This document shows positions 1 to 12,200 of a DNA stretch of 64,000 bases, piece by piece. Numbering within the stretch: position 1 is the stretch's first letter; every line of letters begins with the position of its first letter. Origin of the DNA: Luscinia megarhynchos (lineage: Eukaryota; Chordata; Aves; Passeriformes; Turdidae); contig CM067572.1 in the NCBI GenBank assembly GCA_034336665.1, positions 3,093,786 through 3,157,785 on the forward strand, written 5' to 3'. Made by a program: the position numbers and the translations under genes. The notes under the pieces are model-generated. The model saw nothing but the letters and a program-made list of their open reading frames with translations, searched no databases and was not told the DNA's origin.

Positions 1-1455
1 AGACTGTCAGCAGACACACATATAATTATTTTCTCCCTCATTGTGCAAAATACAAAAAGGACAGAGGTTATGAAAAAGGTGAGAGAGAATAGGAGGAAAG
101 GAGGGAGGAGCTCCTTTGAAACAGATCATAAATACAAACCTTTGGACAATAAATGCGTTTTCCTCAGTCAATAGGAGTTTTCTCTCTGGAATTCTGTGGG
201 AACAAATGCATCTTGGCTGAAGTGCAGCTATTGGCATTCACTCACTCCAGACCAGCAGAGATATTGCTCCCAAAGTTATTCATGCAAGGAGAACTTCCAA
301 AATCTGACATGGTTCACTGTTTTTCTGCTGCTGCTGCAGGTCAGCCCAGCATGAGGGATGGTCTCTGGAGGCAGCTGGGCTCCCTTGGAGAAGGGATTTT
401 GGACATTTCCAGCCCTGCCTCCTTGAGCTGTCTCACACATGGGGTTCCTAAGGGTGTTCCTGGTGCTTGTTACCTTTCTGTGTTACAGTCTGGACTTGGT
501 AAGACAGCTTTTGTATTCAAATTTAGATGAAAATGGTAATTTTAGCTTTGTGTAGCTAAAAATGTTGTGCTGGGGAGGGAAGAGGGAGTGCTGCTCAGAA
601 GGAACAGGGGCTGGTTTTACAAGAATTGTCTCACTGCAGGTAAAATGAGCTTTGCTGTGGGTTACACAAGGGCTGGTTCTTCACATTTGAATAATTCTGT
701 GGGCATCCCCTCATGTCTGTAAAAGTCACCCTATGCTGAGGATCTCCTGTGGGATTAACCTTAGGGGAGCCTCTTTTTAAAGCTTTTGAACGTTTTTGAC
801 ATTTTTTTCAGGTTGATTTTTGTGGTGCTCACGCTGGCTGAGAAATGTCATGTCCATTTTCACTCATGTTTATTTTCAGTCCATCAAAAGTTCTTCCTGA
901 CCAGGTTTGTCTTTTGGTTTGCATCATTTCCTTGCAACTTATATATTCCTTACTAAGGGGAAGAGCTGTAAACAGATTTGAGCTAAAGCTTTGAATTTTG
1001 GAAGGACAGCTGCCAGGCAGAAGTGTTTATAGAGGATATCAGGCAAATGCACAGAATCCCCCTGCAGCTGGATTGAGCAAAAATACAATGGAATGGTGCA
1101 GAATCACTAATTCCAAATCAAAATCCCAAAATTGCCTGAGTGGGCACACAGGAGAACCAGCAGGAAGAGAAATGCAAACACTTGTGGTTTCACTTGCTGC
1201 TCTCCCAGGCCTTATAGATGCAAAATTACCTTTTTCTGTTTCTTGCAAATTAAGAATTACCTAGTTTGCAACGACATTAATTGATTTATTTCCATGGTTT
1301 TCAGTAGTAATAATATCTTAAGTATTAATAGGTACATGAATGCTGTTCCATGATGGTTTTTACTCCAGATTTTGTATAAAGTTCCTTTCACTTCAAAGTG
1401 TGCTTTTTCACTATACAACCAGCAAAATCATTTTGGCTTTTTTTGGTTTGTTTTG

Positions 1456-1482
1456 TTTTTTTTTTTTTTTTTTTTTTTTTTT
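1456..1482. repeat. Poly-T tract, 27 bases
   Basis: This is an uninterrupted T run preceded by T-rich sequence. It may be the A-tail of a decayed retroelement on the minus strand, but no recognisable element adjoins it. The length may be inexact in the assembly. Confidence 0.8.
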
Positions 1483-2889
1483 GTAGGGAGAATTTGTCAG
1501 TTGTAGCTCACCTATGATTTTAGATGTGTAGTCTTCAATTTAAAAGTGGTTTTGTGTTGGAGTCTCTCAGAAAACAAATGACTGGAGCTTCTCTAATGGT
1601 GCTGATTAAGTGACCCATGGTGTCAGTGCTGGGGTCCTGCTGGGATCATCTTCTCTTGCACACCTGGAAGCTGTAACAGCTTTTCAGAGCTGCACTTGCA
1701 AAGGTTTCCCCCAAGATTCCCTTCAGCAGTGGTGCTGCTACTGGAGATGGATTTGTTTGACTGCTAGAATCCCAGACCTTGAGCACCTGGGGGTTTTTGC
1801 AGAGTCTGTATTTAAGCAAAATTTGTCATGTTGTGTGAGTTAGAATGGGTTTGTTTGGATTTTCACTCTCCTTCCACAAGCCTTGATAATGATAGAACTT
1901 TTGTGTCAATGTGTGGGAATCAAGGACATGAGATTCCTCAAAGAAATTCGATCTTGGTGTTACACCAGAGACAGACAAACCCAACTCAGGGAAGGCTCTT
2001 TTGGCTAATTTTTATTTGTCAGTGGTGGACAAAAGGAGAAACCACAAGATGTCACTCTATCCTAAGGAGCTGAGAAGAACTTTCCTTTTGACAGAATCCC
2101 GTGGGAGTGTTGCAGGGCTGGATATCCTGAGCAGAGCTCAAGTGCAGGTGGATCCCAGCACAGTTCATGGGAGATGCTGAGTTTGGAGCATAGTTAGCCC
2201 CAGGCTCCAGGGATTAATGACCACAGATGGGGGAACAAACCCCCAAATACCTGCTTGGTGTTGCAAACCTCACTCTGGTTCTTGCTAAGGGGTTGCTGAG
2301 GGAAGTTCATTGCTCCAAGGGGAATTTTTGTCCTGCCTGACGCCTCCTGTGCTTGCTGTGGGGTGGAGGAGCAGGAATGGCTTGTTCCTAAACCTGTCCC
2401 CATGAACAGCCCAAAGCTGCACTGGGGTTCCTTCAGAGAGCCAAGCTGCAACAGGACCCAGGATTTCTTTTCTACAGGAGGGAGATAACTGGGATTGACT
2501 CTGGTGTGCTGCACCTGTTCTGCTGTTCTCTTCTGATTGCCTCTCAGATTTCCCCTTCCCTCCCTGGAATTCCTGCAGGAGCAGATTCCCTGGCCCAATG
2601 AGGTTCCACCACTGCCAGGGCTTCTGCCTGCCTGGGGAGGAGGCAATATTGTTCCTACAAGGGCTTTTTTAAAATAACAAGTGGTGTTTACGAGCTCATT
2701 CTTGCCTGTCCCTTTTACTGGGTGATCCTGGGGATGTTATTTAGGGATATTTTTTTACCCCCTAAACCAATGCCAGGGAGGAGGAAAGCAGTGCCTTGGT
2801 AACTCAGGAAATGCCAGCAGGATTTGCCTTCCTGGTGAGCTGCCCTGCATCTCCTGGCACAGCTGGGGAGGGATGCGGGTTCATTTCTC

Positions 2890-3145
2890 TTGGAAAACTG
2901 GAGCTCCCGGGGGTTTGGCTCAGGCTGCAGTCCGGGGGTGCAGACAGACCGAGGGCTCCGGCTCTCGCTCCAACAGCTCCAGCAGCTTCCTGGGCTTCCA
3001 GCTGGGCTGGAAACGAAGTTCCACATGGGAAACCATGCTCAATGCACACCGGTGACACTTTGAAACTCATTAACACTCCGCGTCTGCCGCCCGCTCGCAA
3101 GGGCTGCTCAAATGTCATCCCTGTACAGCGCTGCCTCCCGCAGGA
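2890..3145. promoter_or_regulatory. CpG-rich patch, possible regulatory element
   Basis: About fourteen CpG dinucleotides fall within roughly 250 bases, against a background where CpG is rare. A CTAATTAG homeobox-type core follows at about 3172. Overlapping open frames on both strands are probably a by-product of GC content. It could be a small CpG island, the promoter of a non-coding RNA or an enhancer. No gene start was identified beside it. Confidence 0.3.
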
Positions 3146-4383
3146 AGACTTTTTTTTTCATTTTCCAGCACTAATTAGAAGCCCAAGTCATGGGCCAGTT
3201 GCTGCAGGCATTGGGCAAAGGGGATGAAAAGCTGGGCGGAGGGAAGGGGTGAAAACGCAGCTGGAATTGCAGTTTACAGACAGCAGCAGCACAGGCTGCA
3301 GGTGATGAGGGATGTCAGGCTCGGTCACTCTGGCACGCAGGTAAATGGAGAAAGGTGGAAAAGACAAATTTATGAGCCCAGATACAGATATTGATTGTAA
3401 AATTCTAGGTCTGCTAGGAGCTGGCTGAGGAAAGAATTGGAATTGTTCCTGCAGCTCAGGAATTGAGCTCATTGCTGGGTTTTTGTCTTTCCAGCCACAC
3501 TGAATCACAATAGGAATGATGTCTCAGGTATGGCCCAGGCTTTACTGATAACAAGTTATTTTACTGTCTCTCTCATAAACACACATCCTCCCTGAGGAAG
3601 AGTGATCTTTTGTACAAACTGAGGGAAAGTTCCTACAGAAAAACAAAACACGATTCTGTGTTTGTGCAGAAATGCTTTAAAGAAAGGAAGGAAAAAAGAT
3701 ACAGAGGAAATCTGGATTGTGTCTAAGCTGTGTTTTTAATGTTCTCATTAAGGGATTGGAATTGCCCATGGAAAGGGAGAAGCTTCAAACATTCCTCCAA
3801 ATTTCTAGTGCTACCAAAAGAGTTTGAAGCCACTCATAGTTTTTTAGTCTATTTACAGGTATTTGTTAAAAGTCATGTTTTAAACCCAAGCTGGAATCTT
3901 TGTGCGTGGTAACTGGGTCATAATTTTGCCTGAACAGAGAGTGAAATATGTTAAATTATGATAAGAAATAAAAGATATCAGGAAGTTCCTCCTGCCCTGA
4001 GAACTGTAAGGATCTTGCTCTGGGCAATGCCAAATCTCACTGGTCACCAAAACTGTGGCACAAAAACTGTTTGAGGCTTTGGTCATGGTCAGTGTATTTT
4101 GTAAATTCATGTTTCTACAGGCAACAGCCAAAAAGTCAGCATAGCTTGACACAGTAATAATAACATGTCTGAAGTTTATTACAAGACAAATACAGGTCTC
4201 AAATTTCCTTATCTGTGCTGGGAAGTGTTCTCTTGGGTCAGGCTGCAGCTTGGAATCAGCAGTGTGCAGTGCCAGCCTGCCATTCTCCAGGAGCAGGACT
4301 GTGCACAGCTCTCCTGCCAGCTCCAAGCCCAGGACACATCTTCATCAGCTCAGCTGCTTTTGGCAGGACACTTGGCACGAGCT

Positions 4384-4436
4384 GAGCTTCAAGGTCTCTT
4401 CCAACCCAAACCACTCTGTGATTCTGTGATTCTATT
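4384..4436 (+). mobile_element. CR1 LINE 3' end fragment
   Basis: The sequence has the CR1 3' signature: TCTTCCAACCCAAACCACTC followed by repeats of the 8-base terminal motif ATTCTGTG/ATTCTATT. CR1 is the dominant LINE of birds and is usually truncated at the 5' end, as here. Confidence 0.8.
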
Positions 4437-6370
4437 AAAGCCCTCAGCAAAATCCAGAGTGGTAAAAGAGACCAGTTCTGCTGCTGCTGCCTGGTTCACA
4501 TCTGTCTCCATTGGTTTTTCCTTCACATAATTTTCTCCTTGTTCTGTACAAAGAGAAAATCAGAGTGCTCCAGTTTATAAACTCACTTCAGATTTTTTGG
4601 TCAGAAATCATTTGTGGATCATCCCAGTATTTCAGAGCCAATCTCACTGCTGCAGTTCCATGGGGAGCAAGGTGACCAGGCTGACTGGAGTGACTTTAAT
4701 TCATTTATTTTCCAGTGTCATTCCACACTTAATGTGCATATACTTATAGATAAAAGTGTTCTGAGGAGGGGATCTATTAATTAGTGAACTTTTGGATCTT
4801 AACACATGTGGGACAGAGTTTGGGGCCACGAGCAGAGCAGCCTTGTGCCAGCCTTGCAGGAGGGCAGGGATGTCACCAGCCCTGATGAGCACATCCAGGC
4901 ATCACCCTGAGGGAGAGATGCAGTCAGCTCTGAACAGAAATTAGGGAATGTCTGGTTCCATAACCTTAAATGCTTCAATTGAGCAGACAATCTTGTAGTG
5001 TCCAAAGAACTCAGAGCAAAGAGCATCATGAGAAAAAGCTACGCTGTCATCTGCAGCCTGTTCCAAATCCCTCTGTGGTCCATCACAGAAAGATTGCCAT
5101 TGCTTTCAGTCAGCTCTGGACCCTGGGCAGGTTTCTCTCAGGCTGTGCCCTAAAGCCTGAGTTCAAAGAACTGGTGGGAAGTGACATGCATGGGATTTTT
5201 TGTGACTAGAAAAAATTGTGCCAAATTTTGCTCAATTTGCAAAAATTACTTTAGGACATTTACCTGAAAATATGAAATGAGTTTTTAATCACAGTGTTTC
5301 AACAGAAAGAAAAAAAAAAAAGGGGGGGAGGTGAAGACTGGATGCATGCAAGATGTAGAATTTAGAAAATTGCATTTTGTCTGTGCACACATGCACCCAA
5401 TTAAATGTTGATGCATTGTGGGAACCACAAATCCTGTTATTATTTTGCTATTAAAAGTAAGCAAACCCTAAGCTATTACTGCATGAAACCATGAGGTAAT
5501 GCAGTGCAAAATAATGAAACCACTCTGTGCCTCTTGCTTTGGAGGCTGGAGGACTTTTCCTTGGTGCAGGAAGCCTGTAAGGGAATAAAAAGGATCTTTC
5601 CCCCCTCCCTTTCTCAGCCACTACCTTGACTGGGCTCCTCTCTTTCAGTGCCCCAAGTTAAATGATGAATTCTGGCCTCTTGAAACTGATGGCAGCAAAT
5701 TCCTCTGCCTGCAACCACTGCACAGGGAATTCTCCAAGTTAATAGGAGCAGACAGATGAAGGCAGAGGGCCCTGGGGAAATAAAGGGATATCAGTGTTTA
5801 ACTGAGGGGCAGTGGCAAAGCTGCCCAGCCACTGGAAATACTGAGGGCCCTGAAGAGGAGCCACAGCCCCTGGGGGAGGAGCTGGCAGAGCTCTCCTGAT
5901 AGAACTCACAGAACTGCTTTGGTATTACTTCATATTTTCTAGATAGAGCAACTTTCTGGTAGATTTATTGGCAGTGCCCTGAGTGTCTTGAGCACAAGTT
6001 AATTCAGGCCCTCTTAGCCTTGACAGCACTTGCTTAAAATATGCTTCCTCCTGTGGATGACAAGGGTGCAGAGATTATATTTTGATGGTTCCATGACAAG
6101 TGACTTCCAAAAAGCAGCAGAGAAGGCTATTTTTCAGCTGGGCCATTAACCAGCTGGCAGCCTGTTTTCCACCCCTCATGGCAAGCATGATAATCTGAAC
6201 AGCACTCAGGAACCAGGCTGATCAAAGTCTCTGCTGTTTTCCCAGGAAACGCATCCTGAAGAGTCCATGGAGAAAGGTTTTTGAGTGTGAGTGGAAAGGT
6301 TGTTTTACATTTCTATCTCCCTCAATGCTGCAAAGCCTGGCTTATTTGTTAGGCTTTCTGTACAAAGGTC

Positions 6371-6392
6371 TTTTTTTTTTTTTTTTTTTTTA
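6371..6392. repeat. Poly-T tract, 22 bases
   Basis: This is a pure T run, possibly the reverse-strand A-tail of an old retroelement. No flanking element was recognised. Confidence 0.75.
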
Positions 6393-6941
6393 TTAGAGCT
6401 TGGGGAGTATTAATTTTTCAGGTGTGTTCCCGTTCAGCACAGACATCTGGAGACACCATCTGATAAAGCCAGGGGGATCTGTGACAGCCCTGTGTGTGCC
6501 ATGGCAATGGTGACTTCAGCTGCTGCAACACCACCCAAACCTGCAGCAGCCACGGCTCATTCCCACCCAACACAGCTGGCAGGGCAGATAAAACCAGTGT
6601 TTATCCTGGTCTCAACCTCAGAACCGAGCCAGCATGCTGCTAAATGTTCCTTCAGTGGGGCAAAGGGAGATGCTCTTTTCCTGCAGGTGCTGTCAGGATG
6701 GTTCCCCTTCTGCCCCCTGGCTGGAATTTGGGACAGTCCAGGGGTTTTGCTCCCGTGGTGGGGCACTGCACAGGGAAGGGGATGTGGCTGTGGGGTTTGG
6801 CTCCAGGGTGCAGCTCTGCCCCTTTGGCTGCATCCCAAGCCACCCATTCCTCAGAACACAGCGTGGAACAGAGTCTGGAGCACAGAGAGAGACCCTCGGG
6901 TGAGTGGCCAGCAGGGACAGCTGGGCTGATGCCCTGGTGGC

Positions 6942-7575
6942 AGGAATGGGAGAATCCAGGGGTGGGAGAATTCAGGAACAGGAGAATCCAGGGATGGGAG
7001 AATTCAGGGAAGGGAGAATCCAGGGATGGGAGAATCTAGGAATGGGAGAATTCAGGGATGGGAGAATCCAGGGATGTGAGAATCCAGAAATGGCAGAATT
7101 CAGGAATGGGAGAATTCAGGAACAGGAGAATCCAGGGATGGGAAAATCCAGGAATGGGAGAAATCAGGGATGGGAGAATCCAGGAACAGAAAATCCAGGA
7201 ATAGGAGAATCCAGGGATGGGAGAATTCAGGAATGGGAGAATCCAGGAATGGGAGAATGCAGGAATGGGAGAATCCAGGGATGGGAGAATTCAGGGATGG
7301 GAGAATCCAGGGATGGGAGAATTCAGGAATGGGAGAATCCAGGGATGGGAGAATCCAGGAATGGGAGAATCCAGGGATGGGAGAATCCAGGGATGGGAGA
7401 ATCCAGGAACAGGAAATCCAGGAATGGGAGAATCCAGGGATGGGAGAATCCAGGAATGGGAGAATCCAGGAACAGGAGAATCCAGGGATGGGAGAATCCA
7501 GGAATGGGAGAATCCAGGAATGGGAGAATCCAGATGGGAGAATCCAGGGATGGGAGAATCCAGGGATGGGAGAAG
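6942..7575 (+). repeat. 16-bp minisatellite, about 40 copies
   Basis: The unit is GGGATGGGAGAATCCA. Variants have GAATTCA for GAATCCA, GGAATGGG for GGGATGGG, and GGAACAGG. A few units have lost one or two bases (near 7190, 7405 and 7531). Because 16 is not divisible by three and the unit has no stop, several frames on both strands stay open for 100-240 codons. These are artefacts, not genes. The plus strand is G-rich with paired GGG runs, so it could form G-quadruplexes. Such arrays are typically polymorphic in length. Confidence 0.95.
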
Positions 7576-7729
7576 CCCCTCTGCTCTGGCTCTGGGCTAA
7601 GGTCCCTGCTCTCACACACTCCCATCTTGTCTCTCTAATGCTGAAAATGAGAACAACATGATGCTGTAAATTGCTGACTGTAAAACAAGATTAAGGCTGA
7701 TGTGCAGGACAGGCTGTGCCCCAACCTGC

Positions 7730-7811
7730 TGGCCAAATCAGTCACCCACTGGCCAAATCAGTCACTCACTACCCAAATCCATCATCCACTGGCCAAATCA
7801 CCCACTGGCCT
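7730..7811 (+). repeat. Short 19-bp tandem repeat
   Basis: About four degenerate copies of a unit close to CACTGGCCAAATCAGTCAC sit just beyond the 16-bp minisatellite. They are too few and too diverged to say more. Confidence 0.7.
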
Positions 7812-8863
7812 CCTTGGGCACAGGTGCCAAAGGATTTATGCAGCAGGAAAATCCAGTGAACAACCAGAGCATTCCAAAACAAGCTGACAAATCTGCAGCA
7901 CTTGGGAGCAGCAGCTGATGCTCCCTCAGAGATGTAACACGATTCCTCTAATCACAGAAACACATTTAATTTTGTTTATTTAAGCCAGCCCCGTGTTTTG
8001 CTGCGAGCATTCATCATCTGGTGTCACACAGTGGAGTAGGAAATGTCACCCTTTGAGTCACATCCCCAGTGACTCTGTTAGCAATGCTCTGCCTGCACTC
8101 CACAGCTGGAGAAAAAAAGGGCTTCATGCCTTGCTGGCTGTGGAGCAAACACACTCCTGCAGCTTCATTTTGTATTCAGCAGCTCTCCAAAACAGTGAAG
8201 GCAGCATGAAAAATGAGGAGGAGCACGACTGAAGCTCAGCTACTGATCTTTCACAGCTCAACTGCAAAAAAAGGAGAGGTCTGAAAGGAGACTTTAAAGT
8301 ACAGGTATCAGCAGAAGAATTAACCTGCCCTAATCAAGAAAAGAACAGCTGGTCACTCAGTCATTTAATAATAAAGACGTGGATCTCTTCTCCCCCCAGT
8401 GCAAGGCAAAAAGAAAATTCTAATTTCCCAGCTGGGAATAGAGCATGGAGCTGGCAGCAAAGCAGAGCAGCTGAAAGATGGTTAGTTAAAGGCTGAGACT
8501 GGCTCAGTGACCTGGCAGGCCTGTGGTGGAGAATATTGTGACATAAAACAGTTTAACAGCCCCTTGACAGCCCCTCCAGGCCAGCAGTGGGCTTGGGGCC
8601 CCTCTGAGGCCAAAGAGCAGCATGGATGGGAAGTGTGGGGCTTCATCCTTTTCCTTTTCCCTCAAAGAAAAGCTGCTTCTCCTATTATCTCATCTCTGTT
8701 AAAGCAAAATCATGAGGTGGGGCATGGCCTGTGAAAAACAGAGATTTGTCTGCAGGGGGGATTTGGGGCTGAAGAGCTAAAGGAGAGTGAGGAACTGAGT
8801 GAAATCATTCCACTTCCAGCCCGTGGCTTGGCTTCTCTGACTGAAACCCAGCGTGGGCAGGAA

Positions 8864-9205
8864 CACCTGGATGGAGCTCACCTGGATGGAGCACACCTGA
8901 ATGGAGCACACCTGGATGGAGCACACCTGGATGGAGCTCACCTGGATGGAGCCCTGCCCTTCCCAGGGAGCACACCTGGATGGAGCACACCTGGATGGAG
9001 CACACCTGGATGGAGCACACCTGGATGGAGCTCACCTGGATGGAGCCCTGCCCTTCCCAGAGAGCACACCTGGATGGAGCACACCTGGATGAAGCCCTGC
9101 CCTTCCCAAAGGGCACACCTGGATGGAGCACACCTGGATGGACCCTGCCCTTCCCAGGGAGCACACCTGGATGGAGCCTGCCCTTCCCAGGGAGCACACC
9201 TGGGC
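8864..9205 (+). repeat. 15-bp minisatellite with higher-order spacer
   Basis: The basic unit is CACCTGGATGGAGCA (alternating with GCT at its end). Runs of one to five units are separated by a recurring GC-rich segment of about 20 bases, containing CCCTGCCCTTCCCAGGGAG. That gives a higher-order repeat. The 15-base period keeps frames open on both strands (repeats of HLDGA, or GVLHPGV on the other strand), so the 60-195-codon frames are chance. Confidence 0.95.
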
Positions 9206-12200
9206 TCTGGGCAGTCCCAGCAGCAGCTCTGGGGTCCTGCAGTGCCAGAACTGCTGTGGAGAGTCAGGGCAAGCTGAATCACCCAGGTGAAGATGCTTCA
9301 AGCTCTTCTTGGCTTTGGAATGTATCCCAGCCCAGAACCCCTTCTCCAGTGAGGTCAGTAACCTGGTTTAAACAGATTTGTAGCTGTGCCCTGTGCAGGG
9401 AAATGCTTGTGCTGAAAATCCCCCCTGCCCAGCAGGTGCAGCTCCTCACTGTGGGACAGGGAGTGGAAAATCACCCCAGGAGTGGCTCAGCTCCCCCAGC
9501 ACTGCTGGAGGAAACCTGGTGCAGCCCTCAGCACACAAGGGTGCCACACAGCCAAAGCAGCCCCTGACTTTGAGCAGGAGCACATTTTCATTATATTTAA
9601 TTTCTTTAGGCAGGCTGTGCCAGCTCCTAACTTTAAATGCAGGAACTGTGGACAGCTGCAGCGTGTCTGTCTCCTGCCCATAAAAGAAGCACTGGAGAGA
9701 AGCAGGGCTCATTCTTTTTTTATCTAACACAAGGCTGCCATTTGCTCAAAATGAAAGCAAGTGGGAGTAAATTATTTGGATTTCCTGACAAAAGCTGTGT
9801 GAACACAACACCTTTAATAAAAAGTTGATTCTTCTCACAATGCTCCTCTCCTCTTCTGCCCATGATCACAGGAGGCCCTGCCTGCTGCTTTCTGCTAGAG
9901 AACATCTTTATTATCCTTGCAGACAGTGAATAACAAGGCATTCATTTGAACTTAATTTTTTTTGGCAATAAGACTGGGGGAAAGAATAGGGATAAAAAAA
10001 ATGGGAGATGTCAGGAACAAGTTCTGCCTGTAAATACACGTTCAGAGTTCTCAGCTCCTTCTTTGATTGGAATGGGGACAGGCAGCTCTGAATTTTAAAC
10101 AACTGAGTTATGTTTGTCATTCAGCTGCATTGTTTTTCCATGTTTTCCTCTCCTTTCTAAACTCATGTAGAGCTGGGTAATTTTTACCACCTTGGCCCAG
10201 CAATACAATTATTTTCCCATCCCATACTTAAAGAGATTATGTCTATTTTTCTCAAATATCTTATATAAGACAATCTGGCAAAGTCACTTCAATAAAGAGG
10301 TGCTCTGGTGATCCCCAAGTATTCCTGCATTTTCAAGATCTGATTTTCAGGAAGGCAAGGGTTTGATGGGTGAAATAAACCAATTTTTAAAATATATTTC
10401 AGGTAATCAATTCTAAAAAAAAGGAAAAAAAGGAAACATAACTCCTTAGCAGCTGGCAGCAGTTTCAAATAAATACAAGAAAATGATGGAAGTGTGATGG
10501 CATCTGCAAGGATGGAAGTTAGAGAGGAGAAAAACCAGACATTCTGCTTCCAGCAACACAGGGGAAAAGGAGGCCTACAGGGCTGCAACAGGAAATTGTC
10601 TATCAAAACGAATTTAGAATGATTTTCATATGATTAAAATTACCTGATGAGACTTCTGTTTGATAAATTAGGAAGTACTTAATGAATCTTGTACTCCATG
10701 GGGAATTATTAACAATTAACTGGTGAGCAGATGAAACATGAGGCTCCCAATAAAGATGTGCAAGGAGGAAATGAGCCTGACCTCACACTGGAGGTTTCAT
10801 CTCTGGGTGGTTCCACGAACTCCTGATTTGTTTGTTCTGGCAGCTCTGGGTGAGATGTTTTGAATTTTGAGGGACAGGAATGTCATTAAAAGGGGTGGCA
10901 CTTTGTCCCTCAGCCCCAGGGAGCCCCAAACCATGAGCTGGGTGAGATGTTTTGAATTTTGAGGGACAGGAATGTCATTAAAAGGGGTGGCACTTTGTCC
11001 CTCAGCCCCAGGGAGCCCCAAACCATGAGCTGGGTGAGGCTCAGCCCCCCTGAGCTCTGGCAGGTGCCTTTGGGGTTTTCTCACACTCACACACGGGTCT
11101 GGTTCTGCTCCAGATGAATTCCATGGACTGCAAGGTTCATGGGGATCTGATGTGCTTCTGTGGGTCAGGGACATCATTCAGTGCAAAAGCCATGTTTTGA
11201 GGTAAAAGGGAAAATATGCCTCATTTCAGGGAGGTTTGTGATGGGAGAAATCATCAGTCGGGGTGTTGAGTGCCACCAGCTCCTCTTGGGATGCAATCAT
11301 GTTTTCTCTTTCATACAAATGAAGAGACAGTGAGTTATGTCCATTATTCCTTTTGAAAAGAAAGCTTTGAGAAAGAAAACTTTGAAATGTTACTTATTTG
11401 TGGTCTTTCCTCAGTGTCAGAAAAAGTTTAACTCATCCAGAAATTGCTGACCTTCATTTTGTTAGAAAAGACAGATTTGATACTGGAAAAGGCCTCTCCT
11501 AAATGAAATAAAAATGCTTTCTTCATCCCATAAACATCTTTTCTTATAGCTTCATCCAGAGACTATTAAATCAAGGAAAGGCTGTCAGTGCCAGACATTG
11601 TCATCATGACTTGCAAGCCCATTGTTTCTGCAGAAGAGAGACCCAAATTTCAGTCCCTTGTTGCTTGGTTACAGCCCCTCCACCCCTCCTGGCACCCATG
11701 GGTTTGTAACACCTTAGACAAGCAGGCATATACAGCTTTCACCTCAATTATTGATGCAGCTAGTTGCTGATTCCCTTTTGTCTGGTGACCCTGATGAAGT
11801 GTTTCACTCTCTCTGCTCTCCTCCTGCCCAAGGCTTTATTCCCTTGTCCTTGGCTTTTCCCTGGGAACACTCTCCAAGTCCTGCCAGTGGGAATCAAATA
11901 CTTCCCTGCAATCCTGAATGGGCAGGACAATGAGAAATGTGTTGCCTGGGCAACTCAGCAAAATAACCAGTGAGTGTGAGTGAGTGTGCTGCTTATCTGC
12001 CCAGGCACAGATGAGCATCTGTGCACCAAAAAAAAAAGTGTGTTCCTTTTCCAGGGCCAGAGCACTGAAATATCCCAAGAAATTCTCTCTTTCTGACTGA
12101 GCCGTGGGTTCCTGGATATGTTCAAACCAGGTAAGAGCAATAAAAGTTGACTTTCTGCTGGTGCTGAGGTGTTGTTACATGCTTAGGTATGGTTTGATAT

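Larger units (their letters stand above)
1..6900. other. Gene-poor stretch
   Basis: I see no exon I can support here. Open frames are short, overlap on both strands and lack convincing splice sites. The stretch holds a 27-base T run (1456-1482), a CpG-rich patch (2890-3145), a short CR1 tail (4384-4436) and a 22-base T run (6371-6392). In mammals SERPINI1 lies on this side of GOLIM4. I looked for its reactive-centre and C-terminal coding sequence and did not find it. Confidence 0.5.

Noticed and set aside
6904..7661. Open frames of 100-244 codons on both strands with repeats of GRIQGWENPGM or similar
   Set aside because: They come from the 16-bp minisatellite, which has no stop and cycles through all frames. 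There are no splice sites, start context or family match.
6942..9205. Possible CRISPR-like array
   Set aside because: Units are contiguous or separated by the same repeated segment. There are no unique spacers, and the DNA is from a vertebrate genome.
8805..9567. Open frames with repeated HLDGA or GVLHPGV on both strands
   Set aside because: They are products of the 15-bp minisatellite. The period divides by three, so frames stay open by chance.
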